A DNA stretch of 46,059 nucleotides from JBFGCA01 sp041567315 (GCA_041567315.1 JBFGCA010000024.1:1-46059); one strand, 5' to 3'; positions 1 to 8,977 are shown, numbered from the stretch's first letter. The notes: generated from the sequence alone by a model not told the origin. Made by a program: numbers and translations.

Positions 1-1403
1 GTGGCCCCCCCCGGCTCGCTACCCGGTCGCAGCAGGTTCCGTGACTCGCCGGGGTCGGCGGCCAGATCGAAGAGCTCCTTGCGGTACGGGCGCTCGGCGA
101 CCAGCAGCTTCTGCCGATCGCGCACCACGGCCAGGGCCGGCAGACCGTCGAGATCGAGGTGGAGCAGGTGATCGGGCTCGGCCGGCGGCACGCCCTCGCG
201 CAGGGCGGCGGCCAGCGACCGCCCGTCCCCGTCGAGCACGCGGCCGCCCTCGAGCGGCGTCTCGACCGACAGCAGCTCGAGCACCGTGGGCGCCACGTCG
301 AGCAGGCTGGCCGTGGCGCCCGCGCCCGCCGGTCGCTCGCCATCCGCCCGCACCGTGCCGGGGGCGTGGAAGATCAACGGCACCCGGGCCACCTCGCCAT
401 AGAGGCTCATGCCGTGCCCCACCCGGCCGTGCTCCCCGAACTCCTCGCCGTGGTCGGAGGTGACGACGGTGAGCAGTCCCCGGTCGAGGCCGAGCTCGCC
501 GAGCCTCGCCAGCAGCTCGCCCACCCGCCGGTCGACGTGGCGGATCTCGCCGTCGTAGAGGTCGACCGCGGCCGCCACCAGCTGCGGGTCGCGCACCACG
601 AAGTTGGCCATGTCGAGGTCGCGGTTGGTGATCGGCCGGCGCGCCGCCAGCTCGGCCGGAAGCCGTCCCCCGTCCCAGGCCGCCGGCGGCTCGTACGGCT
701 CGTGCGGGTCGACGTAGTGGATGTAGAGGAAGAAGGGCTCGCGCAGCTCGTCGAGGGCCGGCAGGAGCTGCGCGTTGACCTCGTCGGCGTGGGCCGGCCG
801 GGCGCCGTCGCCGACGCTCCGCAGGAACCTCCCGAACCCCTGGTCGAAACCGAATTGGGTCGAGATCCAACCGTTGGCGCTCGCCGCCAGGGTGACGAAG
901 CCGCGCTCGGCCAGGATCTCGGCCAGCGTCGTCGCCTCGGCCGGCAGGACGTCGTTGCGCTCGATGGCCTGGTGCCGCAACGGGTGGAGGCCGGTCAGCA
1001 GCGAGGCGGTGGCCGGCTTGGTCCAGGTCGACGGCGCGACGCCGTCGAGCGGCGCCCCCTCGGCCGCCAGCCGGCAGATGTTCGGCGCCGTCTGGCGGTG
1101 GTAGCCGTAGCACTCCAGGTGGTCCTGCCGCAGCGTGTCGATCACCACTACCAGCAGATTGCGCGGCGCCGCCGCCGGGCCGGGGTCGGCCCGCTCGAGC
1201 GGCTCCGGCGGCGGAGCGCTGCACGAGGCGGCCAGCGCCGCCGCCAGCAGCGCCTGCCCGGTCGCGGCGATCGCCCCCCCGCAGCGACGCGGTGCGCTCG
1301 GCAGACGACTGGTGCGACGGCCGCAGCAGCGGGTCTCGTGCCCGTCGGCATTCCCGGTCCCACCGGGAGGTGCATCGCCGGGCAGTACGTGAGGAGAGGA
1401 CAT
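1..1403 (-). CDS. Sulfatase-like (alkaline phosphatase superfamily) lipoprotein, C-terminus cut off
   Basis: 467 codons are visible; the frame reads leftward off position 1 without a stop, so the C-terminus is missing. A hydrophobic stretch (residues about 44-60) ends in LAASC, a plausible lipobox with Cys61. The sulfatase/alkaline-phosphatase fold starts near residue 82 with NLLVVVIDTLR, whose Asp is a metal ligand, and continues to TSDHGEEFGEHG, the distal metal-site motif. The nucleophile region reads TKPATASLLTG. Aligned on LLTG, Thr occupies the place of the Cys/Ser that true sulfatases convert to formylglycine, so sulfatase activity is doubtful; a phosphotransferase or phosphohydrolase role is possible (inference). 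ATG 1403 is the only ordinary in-frame start before the signal, but it leaves an unusually long N-region, so the start is uncertain. It diverges from the related gene at 1688. Confidence 0.85.
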   Translation of the reverse strand, partial: MSSPHVLPGDAPPGGTGNADGHETRCCGRRTSRLPSAPRRCGGAIAATGQALLAAALAASCSAPPPEPLERADPGPAAAPRNLLVVVIDTLRQDHLECYGYHRQTAPNICRLAAEGAPLDGVAPSTWTKPATASLLTGLHPLRHQAIERNDVLPAEATTLAEILAERGFVTLAASANGWISTQFGFDQGFGRFLRSVGDGARPAHADEVNAQLLPALDELREPFFLYIHYVDPHEPYEPPAAWDGGRLPAELAARRPITNRDLDMANFVVRDPQLVAAAVDLYDGEIRHVDRRVGELLARLGELGLDRGLLTVVTSDHGEEFGEHGRVGHGMSLYGEVARVPLIFHAPGTVRADGERPAGAGATASLLDVAPTVLELLSVETPLEGGRVLDGDGRSLAAALREGVPPAEPDHLLHLDLDGLPALAVVRDRQKLLVAERPYRKELFDLAADPGESRNLLRPGSEPGGA

Positions 1404-1565
1404 GGCGGGCCGGCTGCGACCGAAGCGCGACGCCGCCACGGCTAAAACCGGCGCCGCACCAGGACCGGGGGAACTTACCGTATTGGCGGAGCCGGGGGGG
1501 TACGGATGCGCGCCGGCCGGGTGCGCCGCCCAGTGGTCGACCGGTTTTGAGCCGAGGCCCTCGAA

Positions 1566-1691
1566 GTGTCGGAGCTGCGGGTGGCGAGCATCGCCCAAGT
1601 CGCGGAGAGCAGTCCGGCGGTTCGGCTCGATCAGGTGGTTCGGGAGAGGGTGGCCTTCTTCCGCCTGGCGGGCCAGAATCGGCCGGCATGA
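1566..1691 (+). CDS. Possible 41-residue ORF coupled to the downstream sulfatase-like gene
   Basis: A GTG-initiated frame of 41 codons ends in a TGA that overlaps the next gene's ATG (ATGA at 1688-1691). Its third codon positions are almost all G or C, as in real genes here, and an in-frame TGA lies a few codons upstream of the GTG. I recognise no family; the peptide has no signal or membrane segment. The 4-base overlap would allow translational coupling, but no convincing Shine-Dalgarno sequence is seen, so this may be chance in GC-rich DNA. The rest of the 1404-1687 gap should hold promoters for both divergent genes; I see no clear -35/-10 pair there. Confidence 0.25.
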   Translation: MSELRVASIAQVAESSPAVRLDQVVRERVAFFRLAGQNRPA

Positions 1692-3556
1692 CGCCTCCTG
1701 GCCTCAGGGCACCGACCGTCGGTTTCTCTCTGGCCGTCTGGTCGCTGGCAGCCTCGCTTCTAGCCGTCTCGGGCGGCTGCCGCCGCCCCGCCGAGATCCT
1801 GCTTCTCGATCTGGTGACCGAGGCCGGTCTGGCGACCGGCGAGGTTGCCGGCGAAGCGGCAGCGCCGCGGCCGATCGTCGAGCCGCAGGCCGAGCGGCTG
1901 CGGTTGCCGGCCGGCAGCCGGCTGGAAACCCATCTGCGGCTGCCGCCTGGCGCCCGGCTGCGGGCCGAGCGGCTGGCGCTGCGCGGGGCCGGTGGCCTGG
2001 AGCTGGGCATTGCTCTGCGGCGCGCTTTCGAGAAGGAAGTCGAGGTCGTCCGGCTGGCGGAGGCGAAGGCACCGCTCGAGATCGAGCTGCCGGCGGGCGA
2101 GCAGCAGATCTCGCGGCTGACGCTCACGGTGGTGGGGCCCGCGGAGGGCGGCGAGGTCGTGCTGATTGCGCCCCGGTTGACGGCTCCGCCGCCGTCTGCG
2201 GGGCCCGGGTCGCGGCCGGATCGTCCGGCGGAGCCTCCGTCGCGGAGACCGCCGGGGCCGTCCGGGGACCGTCGCGCGGCAGGCCAACCGCCGCCGGACC
2301 TGGTGGTCTATCTGGTCGACACCCTGCGGCGCGACCGGCTGGGCGTCTACGGCGGCCCGCCGGAGCTCAGCCCCGCCCTCGACCGCTTCGCCCGGGGTGC
2401 CACCGTTTTCGAGCGGGCGGTGGCGCAGTCGCCGTGGACGCGGGCGGCCGTGGCCTCGCTGTTCACCGGGCTGGAGCCGCACCGGCACGCGGTCAACAAC
2501 CGCCACGACGCGCTGGCCCCCGAGGCGCTCACCGCCGCCGAGCTGCTTTCGGCGGCCGGTTACTTCACGGCCGCGGTCATCACCAACGGCAACGTCGGGC
2601 GGAAGTTCGGGTTCGACCAGGGGTTCGACCACTTCTCGCGGCCGCGGCGGCTCCAGCACCGCTCCGACGCCGTCCACCAGGAGCTCGTCGAGCTGCTCGA
2701 CTCGGCGGAGCTCCGCCGGCCGTTCTTCCTCTTCGTGCTGACCATGGACCCCCACCATCCCTACCGCCCACGCGACCCGTTCCGGCAGCGCTTCGCGCGA
2801 GATCCGGAGGATCTCGAGGTGGGCAGCGCCGAGCACCTCAAGCAGTTCCGCCGGGGGCGGCCGCCCGCTCCAGAGGAGGCCGAGCAGGTCCGCTCGCTCT
2901 ACGACGCGGCGGTGGCGGCCAACGACGACAGCTTCGGCCAGCTGCTCGAGGAGCTGCGACGGCGCGACCTCTACGACGGGGCGCTGATCGCCTTCCTATC
3001 CGACCACGGCGAGGAGTTCTGGGAGCACGGCAACTGGGGCCATGGCCACACCGTCCACGGCGAGCTGCTGGACATCCCCCTGGTCGTCAAGGCCCCCGGC
3101 CGGGCCTGGGATGAGCACGGCGGCCGGCGGGTCGACCGGCTGGTCCAGCAGATCGACCTGCTGCCCACGCTGCTCGACTACGCGGGGCTCGAGCCGCCGG
3201 GCTCGCTGCCCGGGGTGTCGTTGCGCCCGGCGCTGGAGAGCGGCGCCCTGCCGGCGGGCCGCGCCGCCTATTCGGTCCTCGACCTCGACCGCCATCGCGG
3301 GGTCGGGCTCACCGAGAAGGGCTGGAAGCTGATCCTGCCGCGCGGTGCGGCGGTCGAGGCGCCGCGGGTTTTCGACCTGGCCGCCGATCCCGGCGAGCAG
3401 CGCCCGCTGGCCGACGCCGATCCGGTGGTGCGCGGCTACCTGCTGGCGCGCCTGCGGCGGGTCGAGCACCAGCGCGGCCAGGCGCTGACCGCGGCGATCG
3501 CCGACATGGACCCCGAGCTGGTCCAGGAGCTCAAGGCGCTCGGCTATCTGCAGTAG
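1688..3556 (+). CDS. Sulfatase-like lipoprotein with Thr at the nucleophile position
   Basis: 622 aa. The N-terminus is a lipoprotein signal with Cys31 in VSGGC. Residues about 35-195 form a separate, beta-rich-looking domain I do not recognise, followed by a Pro/Arg-rich linker. The sulfatase-type domain begins near residue 205 with DLVVYLVDTLRRDRLG (metal Asp) and includes LSDHGEEFWEHGNWGHGH (second metal site). The nucleophile segment is TRAAVASLFTG, with Thr where sulfatases have Cys or Ser, as in its divergent neighbour. Formylglycine cannot form from Thr, so the product may act more like Thr-nucleophile members of the superfamily (phosphoethanolamine or glycerolphosphate transferases); this is inference. 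ATG 1688 is chosen because it directly precedes the signal peptide; an upstream extension of the frame is Arg-rich and not protein-like. The likely location is the cell envelope, lipid-anchored. Confidence 0.88.
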   Translation: MTPPGLRAPTVGFSLAVWSLAASLLAVSGGCRRPAEILLLDLVTEAGLATGEVAGEAAAPRPIVEPQAERLRLPAGSRLETHLRLPPGARLRAERLALRGAGGLELGIALRRAFEKEVEVVRLAEAKAPLEIELPAGEQQISRLTLTVVGPAEGGEVVLIAPRLTAPPPSAGPGSRPDRPAEPPSRRPPGPSGDRRAAGQPPPDLVVYLVDTLRRDRLGVYGGPPELSPALDRFARGATVFERAVAQSPWTRAAVASLFTGLEPHRHAVNNRHDALAPEALTAAELLSAAGYFTAAVITNGNVGRKFGFDQGFDHFSRPRRLQHRSDAVHQELVELLDSAELRRPFFLFVLTMDPHHPYRPRDPFRQRFARDPEDLEVGSAEHLKQFRRGRPPAPEEAEQVRSLYDAAVAANDDSFGQLLEELRRRDLYDGALIAFLSDHGEEFWEHGNWGHGHTVHGELLDIPLVVKAPGRAWDEHGGRRVDRLVQQIDLLPTLLDYAGLEPPGSLPGVSLRPALESGALPAGRAAYSVLDLDRHRGVGLTEKGWKLILPRGAAVEAPRVFDLAADPGEQRPLADADPVVRGYLLARLRRVEHQRGQALTAAIADMDPELVQELKALGYLQ

Positions 3557-3582
3557 GGCGCCCAGGCCCGCCGGTACTGGTC

Positions 3583-3597
3583 CGCGGCCAGGCCGCG
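3583..3597. terminator. Short inverted repeat between convergent genes
   Basis: A 7-base inverted repeat around one central base (CGCGGCC A GGCCGCG) lies in the 45-base gap between the convergent stops at 3556 and 3602. It could fold as a 5-bp stem with a 5-base loop on either strand. There is no T-tract, so it is at best a weak bidirectional terminator. Confidence 0.25.
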
Positions 3598-3601
3598 CCG
3601 G

Positions 3602-5050
3602 CTACGAGGCGCCGCGGCCGCTGAGCACCGCCGGGACGGTGCGGGCCAGGATCTTGAGGTCGAGCAGCGGCGACCAGCTGTCGATGTACTGCAGGTCCAG
3701 CTCCATCCAGCGATCGAAGTCGAGGTCGCTGCGGCCGCTCACCTGCCACAGGCAGGTCAGCCCCGGCCGCATCGACAGCCGGCGCCGCTGCCAGCGCTGG
3801 TAGCGGGAGACCTCGCTGGGGATCGGCGGCCGCGGCCCCACCAGGCTCATGTCGCCGCGCAGCACGTTCCATAGCTGGGGCAGCTCGTCGAGGCTGAACT
3901 TGCGCAGCAGCCGGCCGAGGGTGGTCACCCGCGGGTCGCGGCTGAGCTTGAAGGCCGGGCCGCGGACCTCGTTGAGGTGCTCGAGGTCCTCCCTGCGCGC
4001 CTCGGCGTCTTCGACCATGGTGCGGAACTTGTACAGCGTGAACTGGCGCCCGTTGAGGCCGCAGCGGGTCTGGCGGAAGAGCACGCTGCCGCCGTAGGCC
4101 AGCTTGATGGCCAGCGCCACCGTTACCATCGCCGGCAGCGCCAGCAGCAGCAAGACGGCCGAGATCGACACGTCCAGCGTCCGCTTGACCAGCAGTCCCA
4201 GCTCGCTGCTCGGCGCGGTCGAGTAGGTCATCACCGGGATCCCGTCGAGGGTGCCGACGTCGACCCGGGCCTTGGCGTGGGGGAACAGGTCGAGCACCAC
4301 CCACACCCGGATGCCCAGCTCCTCGAGCTGGAGCAGCAGGTCCTCCAGGCGGCTGAGCCGCGCCCGGTCGAGGGTGAAGATCACCTCGTCGACCACCTGC
4401 TCCTCGACGATCCGGGGGATCTCCGCGAGCCCGCCGAGGACCGGATGCCCGCCCAGCGGGTCGTGCGCGGCGGCCTCGTCGTCGACCACCACGCCGACCA
4501 CCCGGTAGCCCCAGAAGCGGTGGCGGCCCACCGAGTCGACGATCTCGCGGGCCTGCCGGCCGCTGCCGACGATCAGTAGGTTGCGGTAGTTGTAGCCGTG
4601 CAACCGCACGTAGCGTGCCACCAGCCGCACCAGCAGCATCCGCCCCAGCAGCAGCAGACAGGCGAGCGACACCACCAGCAGGATCCACAGACGGCTGATG
4701 CGGTCGCCGTCCAGGAGCAGGTCGTCGAGCCGCACGGCGAAGATCACCAGCACCAGCAGCAGGGCGGCGACGGCGCAGGCGCGGACGATCTCCCAGGCCT
4801 CCTCGCGCAGCGACATCGTGCGGTGCGAGCCGTAGAGACCCGAGCGCGGCAACAGCAGTGCCCACAGTCCGAGCACCACCGGCAGCAGCGGCAGGTAGCG
4901 GGCCAACGGGTAGAGGCGGTCCGGCACCACCCCGAGACCCGGAAGCACCCGGTTGCGCAGCCAGAAGGCCAGCAGAAAGGCCGACAGGACCAGCAGCAGA
5001 TCGAGGGCGTAGAGGCCGCCGGCGACGATCCGGGCCCGTTCCTTGAGCAT
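3602..5050 (-). CDS. Polyprenyl-phosphate glycosylphosphotransferase (WbaP/WcaJ-type)
   Basis: 482 aa. It transfers a sugar-1-phosphate from a nucleotide sugar to undecaprenyl phosphate, the first membrane step of exopolysaccharide or O-antigen assembly. Four N-terminal membrane segments fill residues about 5-140. A Rossmann-like CoA_binding_3 domain follows (LLIVGSGRQAREI). After a further hydrophobic segment near residue 295 comes the bacterial sugar transferase domain with YKFRTM, FSLDELPQLWNVLRGD (the Asp-Glu catalytic dyad), MSLVGPRP and RPGLTCLWQVSGR. ATG 5050 starts directly before the first membrane helix and has a GGGGGA ribosome-binding site; the upstream frame is not protein-like. 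It is the last gene of the leftward polysaccharide operon, 46 bases after the glycosyltransferase stop. Confidence 0.93.
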   Translation of the reverse strand: MLKERARIVAGGLYALDLLLVLSAFLLAFWLRNRVLPGLGVVPDRLYPLARYLPLLPVVLGLWALLLPRSGLYGSHRTMSLREEAWEIVRACAVAALLLVLVIFAVRLDDLLLDGDRISRLWILLVVSLACLLLLGRMLLVRLVARYVRLHGYNYRNLLIVGSGRQAREIVDSVGRHRFWGYRVVGVVVDDEAAAHDPLGGHPVLGGLAEIPRIVEEQVVDEVIFTLDRARLSRLEDLLLQLEELGIRVWVVLDLFPHAKARVDVGTLDGIPVMTYSTAPSSELGLLVKRTLDVSISAVLLLLALPAMVTVALAIKLAYGGSVLFRQTRCGLNGRQFTLYKFRTMVEDAEARREDLEHLNEVRGPAFKLSRDPRVTTLGRLLRKFSLDELPQLWNVLRGDMSLVGPRPPIPSEVSRYQRWQRRRLSMRPGLTCLWQVSGRSDLDFDRWMELDLQYIDSWSPLLDLKILARTVPAVLSGRGAS

Positions 5051-5096
5051 GCTTCCCCCGGGCGCAACTGCCCGGTACCTGGGCGACACGGGGATC

Positions 5097-6212
5097 TTAA
5101 CCCACTCCGCCGCCGGCCAGGCTACGCAGCAGCCGGGCGTAGCCGTCGGCGACCCGCTCCCAGTCGAAACGCTCGGCGGCCCGGCGGCCGGCCTGCCGCC
5201 CGCGCCGGGCGGCGACCGCCGGGTCGCGGAGCACCTCCGCGAAGCGGCGGCCCAGGGTCTCCGGCCGGGCGGCCTCGAAGTAGGCCGCCGCCTCGCCCGC
5301 CACTTCGCGGTTCTCAGGGGTGTCGTTGACCAGCAGGCAGTTGCCGTAGCCCATCGCCTCGACCAGCGCCGGATGGGTGCCACCCACCTCGGTGGCCTGG
5401 ACGTAGGCCAGGGCGTGGGAGAGCAGCTCGCGGTAGCCGTCCCCGTAGACCGGGCCCGGGAAGCGGACCCGCGGATCGGCAGCCGCCCGCAGCCGCCGCC
5501 CGAAGCGATCGGCGTAGGGCGCGCCGCCGACCATCACCAGCGGCAGCTCGCCGCCGACCTGGCGGTAGGCCTCGACCACCCGGTGCGGGTTGTTCTCGGG
5601 CTCGAACCGGCTGACGTAGAGAAAGAAGCGCCGGCTCTCGAGCCCCAGCCGCGCCATCACCTCGCCGGGGGGGAGCGGCCGTGGCTCGACGCCGTAGAGC
5701 AGCACCGTCGGGTCGGCGCCCAGCCGCTCACGGAAGTAGCGGCGGATGACCTCGGCGTCGGTGATCAGCGCTTCGGGCAGGGTGGCCGCCAGCCGCTCCG
5801 AGAGCGCGTACACCAGCCGTCCGGGCAGACCCCACTTGGCCCGCCGCCGATCGAGACCGTCGACGTGGAGCGCCGCCGGGATGCCGGCGAGCTGGAGCAG
5901 CGGCAGCCACAGGGCGTTGGCGGCGTTGACCACCAGCGCGGCGTCGTAGCGCCGGGCGGCGGCGTGGAGGCAGGACAGCAGCGTGTGGAGCGGGGTGTCG
6001 AGGTACTTGGAGCGCACCGTCGGCAGCACCACCAGGTCGGCCTCGGCCCTGCGGCCGAGGCCGCGCGGCGTGTAGTGCGAGCGGCAGTAGACGGTGACCC
6101 GCAGCCCGCGCGCCGCCAGCCGCGGCGCCAGCTCCTCGGCCAGGGTCTCGAAGCCGCCGTAGCGGGCCGGGATGCCGCGGCTCCCGATCAGCGCCACGCG
6201 GGGTCCGCTCAC
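5097..6212 (-). CDS. Glycosyltransferase with DUF1972 N-terminal domain (GT4-like)
   Basis: 371 aa. The N-terminus carries the DUF1972 signature GIPARYGGFET of rhamnosyltransferase-like enzymes in capsule and EPS clusters. A GT-B C-terminal domain follows, with LYVSRFEPENN and EVGGTHPALVEAMGYGN, which matches the nucleotide-sugar-binding region of Glycos_transf_1. It is presumably cytoplasmic and adds a sugar to the lipid-linked repeat unit; donor and acceptor cannot be read from sequence. GTG 6212 is chosen because its GTGA overlaps the TGA of the upstream glycosyltransferase. A second GTG lies three bases upstream. Confidence 0.9.
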   Translation of the reverse strand: MSGPRVALIGSRGIPARYGGFETLAEELAPRLAARGLRVTVYCRSHYTPRGLGRRAEADLVVLPTVRSKYLDTPLHTLLSCLHAAARRYDAALVVNAANALWLPLLQLAGIPAALHVDGLDRRRAKWGLPGRLVYALSERLAATLPEALITDAEVIRRYFRERLGADPTVLLYGVEPRPLPPGEVMARLGLESRRFFLYVSRFEPENNPHRVVEAYRQVGGELPLVMVGGAPYADRFGRRLRAAADPRVRFPGPVYGDGYRELLSHALAYVQATEVGGTHPALVEAMGYGNCLLVNDTPENREVAGEAAAYFEAARPETLGRRFAEVLRDPAVAARRGRQAGRRAAERFDWERVADGYARLLRSLAGGGVG

Positions 6213-7228
6213 CACGGCAGCCCCCGGCGCAGGAACCAGCGGTTGATCGTCCAGCTGCCGGCCAGGCGCCGGGCGCGCAGGGTCCGGCGCCGGCGCCGGA
6301 TGGCCGCGCGGCGGCGCCACAGCCAGGCGTAGGCGGCCAGCGAGCTGCGCTCGCGCAGCAGGACGTAGCCGAGGGCCCCCAGGTCGCGGAGCAGCGCCGG
6401 TCCCAGCGTCAACGCCAGGTTGAGGGCATCCTGGTGATAGGCGCGCAGCAGGTAGCGGTTCTTGAGCGAGTGGAAGTTGACCGCCGCCGGCATCGCCGCG
6501 CGCCGCTCCGGGAGGTTGGACCGGCGGTGCTCGCAGGCCGCCGCCGGCAGGTAGAGGATCTCCCAGCCCCGCTCGCGGAGCCGGAAGCACAGCTCGGCGT
6601 CCTCGCGGAAGGAGTGGAACTCGCTGGCGAAGATTTCACCGTCGACCGCCGCGTCGTCGAGCGCCCGGCGGCGGAACAGGCTGGCGGCGCCGGTCGCCCC
6701 GAACACCCGCTCGGGCGCCGGGAACTGGCCGCGATCGGGCTCCCCGGAGCCGCGGTCGAGGTGGCGCCAGGTGAGGGTGAGACGCATCCCGCAGGCGTCG
6801 AGCCGGCGGACCTCGCCCTCCGCCGGCCGGGTGAGCCGGCCGGTGGCCGCCGCCACGCGCTCGCCGGCCTCCCCGTCGAACGCCGGCAGCAGCCGCTCCA
6901 GGTAGTCGGGCGCCGGCCGGGCGTCGGGGTTGAGGGTCAGCACGAACGGTGCGTCGGTGGCGGCGAGGGCCCGGTTCATGCCGCCGGCGAACCCCCGGTT
7001 CTCGGGCAGCGCCACCACCCGCCCCCCGACCGCGGCCGGCAGCAGCCCTGAGCCCGCGGCGGTCAGCCGCCCGGCCAGCTCGGCGCTGCCGTCGGCGCTG
7101 GCGCAGTCGACCACCACCACCTCGAGGGGGCGATGGCGCAGCGCGGCGACCGCCTCGAGGCACCCCGGCAGGTCGGCGGCCGACTGGTGGGTGACGACGC
7201 AGACCGCGACCCTGGGCGGCGAGCTCAC
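6209..7228 (-). CDS. Family 2 glycosyltransferase
   Basis: 339 aa, GT-A fold. The N-terminus reads VAVCVVTHQSAADLPGCL, then VVVVDCASADGS and LPENRGFAGGMNRAL, typical of rhamnosyltransferase-like GT2 enzymes; TLNPDA is the DXD-type metal site (NPD variant). A C-terminal basic segment (AAIRRRRRTLRARR) may contact the membrane. GTG 7228 is chosen because it overlaps the stop of the preceding gene (GTGA). It is the second of three consecutive glycosyltransferases between the ABC exporter and the glycosylphosphotransferase, so it likely builds the exported glycan. Its substrate is unknown. Confidence 0.88.
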   Translation of the reverse strand: MSSPPRVAVCVVTHQSAADLPGCLEAVAALRHRPLEVVVVDCASADGSAELAGRLTAAGSGLLPAAVGGRVVALPENRGFAGGMNRALAATDAPFVLTLNPDARPAPDYLERLLPAFDGEAGERVAAATGRLTRPAEGEVRRLDACGMRLTLTWRHLDRGSGEPDRGQFPAPERVFGATGAASLFRRRALDDAAVDGEIFASEFHSFREDAELCFRLRERGWEILYLPAAACEHRRSNLPERRAAMPAAVNFHSLKNRYLLRAYHQDALNLALTLGPALLRDLGALGYVLLRERSSLAAYAWLWRRRAAIRRRRRTLRARRLAGSWTINRWFLRRGLPW

Positions 7229-8169
7229 GACTCTCGGGTCCCCGGCGGCGGCGCCCAGGCCCGCGCCCGGCTCGCCGGCCACCGCCAGCCGCCGCCGGCG
7301 GCCAGCGCCAGCCCGAGCAGCGCGCGCGCCGCCTCGCGGCGACCGGCGGTGCGGCGCGGCCGCCGCACCGGCAGCAGCAGCAGGCGGCCCACTGCCGCCA
7401 CCGGCAGCAGGGTGCGGGCCACCCCGGCGACCGCCGGACCATGGTGCTTGGCGGCGTAGCGGAGGAGATTGCGGTAGTAGAGCCACAGGAAATCGCCGTA
7501 GCCCAGCTCCGCGACGCTGCTGCCCAGCTGGTGGCGGAAGCGGGCGGCGGGCCAGTAATGGAGAGTCCGTCCCAGCCCCGCCAGGCGGCGGGCCAGGTCG
7601 ACGTCCTCGAACCAGGCCGGGTAGAACCCGGCGTCGAGCCCCCCTACCGCAGCCAGCGCCGCGCGGCGCAGCGCCAGGGCGGCGCCTGCGGGCTGCGCCA
7701 CCTCCGCTCCCGGCGCGGGCTCGCGGGCGGCGCCCCGGGGCATCGGCAGGAACAGACACTGGGCCAGCAGGTGCCGCGCCCCGGGCAGCGGGCGCAGCTG
7801 CCAGCGATGCTGGGAGCTGCCGTCGGCCGACTCCAGCCGCGGCGCCAGACCGGCCGCCGCCGGCAGGCGCTCGAACCCCTCCAGGAGCTGCTCCAGGGCT
7901 CCCGGCCGGGGCTCCAGGTCGGCGTTGAGCAGCAGCAACAGGTCGGCGCCGGCCTCGCCGGCCGCCAGGTTGACGCCGCCGGCGAACCCGAGGTTGCGCG
8001 GCGGCGTCAGGACCCGCGCCCGGCCGGCCGGCAGCGCGCCGCGCGAGCCGTTGTCGACCACCAGCAGCTCGAAGCGCGGATCGGCGGGCCAGGCCTCGAC
8101 CAGCCGCGCGAGACCGGCCTCGCACCGCCAGTGGATGACCAGCCCGGAGAGCAGCGGGCCGGGGCTCAC
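7225..8169 (-). CDS. Family 2 glycosyltransferase
   Basis: 314 aa, GT-A fold of the same rhamnosyltransferase-like group as its downstream neighbour. It has LLVVDNGSRG, PPRNLGFAGGVNLA and LLLNADLEP (metal site), and FYPAWFEDVDLARRL, the usual acceptor-side ED motif. The last roughly 60 residues are hydrophobic and Arg/Ala-rich, possibly membrane-associated. The start is GTG 8169, 16 bases after the ABC ATPase stop; its own stop overlaps the next gene's GTG. Together these two enzymes look like an ancient duplication (inference from shared motifs). Confidence 0.87.
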   Translation of the reverse strand: MSPGPLLSGLVIHWRCEAGLARLVEAWPADPRFELLVVDNGSRGALPAGRARVLTPPRNLGFAGGVNLAAGEAGADLLLLLNADLEPRPGALEQLLEGFERLPAAAGLAPRLESADGSSQHRWQLRPLPGARHLLAQCLFLPMPRGAAREPAPGAEVAQPAGAALALRRAALAAVGGLDAGFYPAWFEDVDLARRLAGLGRTLHYWPAARFRHQLGSSVAELGYGDFLWLYYRNLLRYAAKHHGPAVAGVARTLLPVAAVGRLLLLPVRRPRRTAGRREAARALLGLALAAGGGWRWPASRARAWAPPPGTRES

Positions 8170-8185
8170 CGCCGGTCTCCCGACC

Positions 8186-8977
8186 TCAGGAGGCGCCGAC
8201 CATCGCCGTCGAGTAGCGGTCCAGCACCCCTCTGGCCTCGCCGATGTCGACGATGGTCCCGTCCTCGATCCAGGCCACCCGGTGGCAGTGCTGGGCGACG
8301 CTCGACAGGTCGTGACTGGCCAGCAGGATGGCGGTGCCGCGGGCCTGGAACTCCTGGATCCGGCGGATGCACTTGAGCTGGAAGGAGGCGTCGCCGACGG
8401 CCAGCACCTCGTCGAGGATCAGGATCTGCGGCCGGAACATGGTGGCCACCGAGAACCCCAGCCGCGCCAGCATGCCGCTCGAGTAGCTGCGCACTGGCAG
8501 GTCGATGAACTCCTCGAGCTCGGCGAAGCGGACGACGCTGTCGAAGCGCTCCTCGACCGGCCCCCGGGGATGGCCCAGCAGGGTGGCGTTGAGGAAGACG
8601 TTCTCGCGGCCGGTGAGGTCGAAGTGGAAGCCGGCGCCCAGCTCCAGCAGCGGCGCCACCCGGCCACGAACGATGACCCGCCCCTGGGTGGGGCGCAGCA
8701 CCCGCGAGATCACCTTGAGCAGCGTGCTCTTGCCGGCGCCGTTGCGGCCCACCAGCCCCAGGGTCTCGCCGGCCCGGACCTCCAGGTCCACCGCCTTGAG
8801 CGCCCACAGCTGCTGGTGCTCGACCCGGTTCTTGAGGCGATGGAGGACGTACTCCTTGAAGCTGACGATCCGCTCCTTGGCGACCGTGAAGCAGACGCTC
8901 ACCTGGTGGAGCTCGATCGCCGGCGGAACGGCGATGATCGGCGCCGCGGCGCTGGCGATGCCGTCGGGCAGGCTCAC
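8186..8977 (-). CDS. ABC exporter ATPase for polysaccharide (Wzt/TagH-type)
   Basis: 263 aa. Walker A is GRNGAGKST, the ABC signature YSSGM and Walker B ILILDEVLAVGD, followed by the switch His in LLASHDLSS. The region before Walker A (FKEYVLHRLKNRVEHQQLWAL) is characteristic of the O-antigen/teichoic acid exporter subfamily. It powers export of the undecaprenyl-linked glycan across the inner membrane with the permease encoded just upstream. It lacks the C-terminal carbohydrate-binding extension of long Wzt proteins, so no glycan-end recognition domain is seen. GTG 8977 overlaps the permease TGA (GTGA). Confidence 0.93.
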   Translation of the reverse strand: MSLPDGIASAAAPIIAVPPAIELHQVSVCFTVAKERIVSFKEYVLHRLKNRVEHQQLWALKAVDLEVRAGETLGLVGRNGAGKSTLLKVISRVLRPTQGRVIVRGRVAPLLELGAGFHFDLTGRENVFLNATLLGHPRGPVEERFDSVVRFAELEEFIDLPVRSYSSGMLARLGFSVATMFRPQILILDEVLAVGDASFQLKCIRRIQEFQARGTAILLASHDLSSVAQHCHRVAWIEDGTIVDIGEARGVLDRYSTAMVGAS

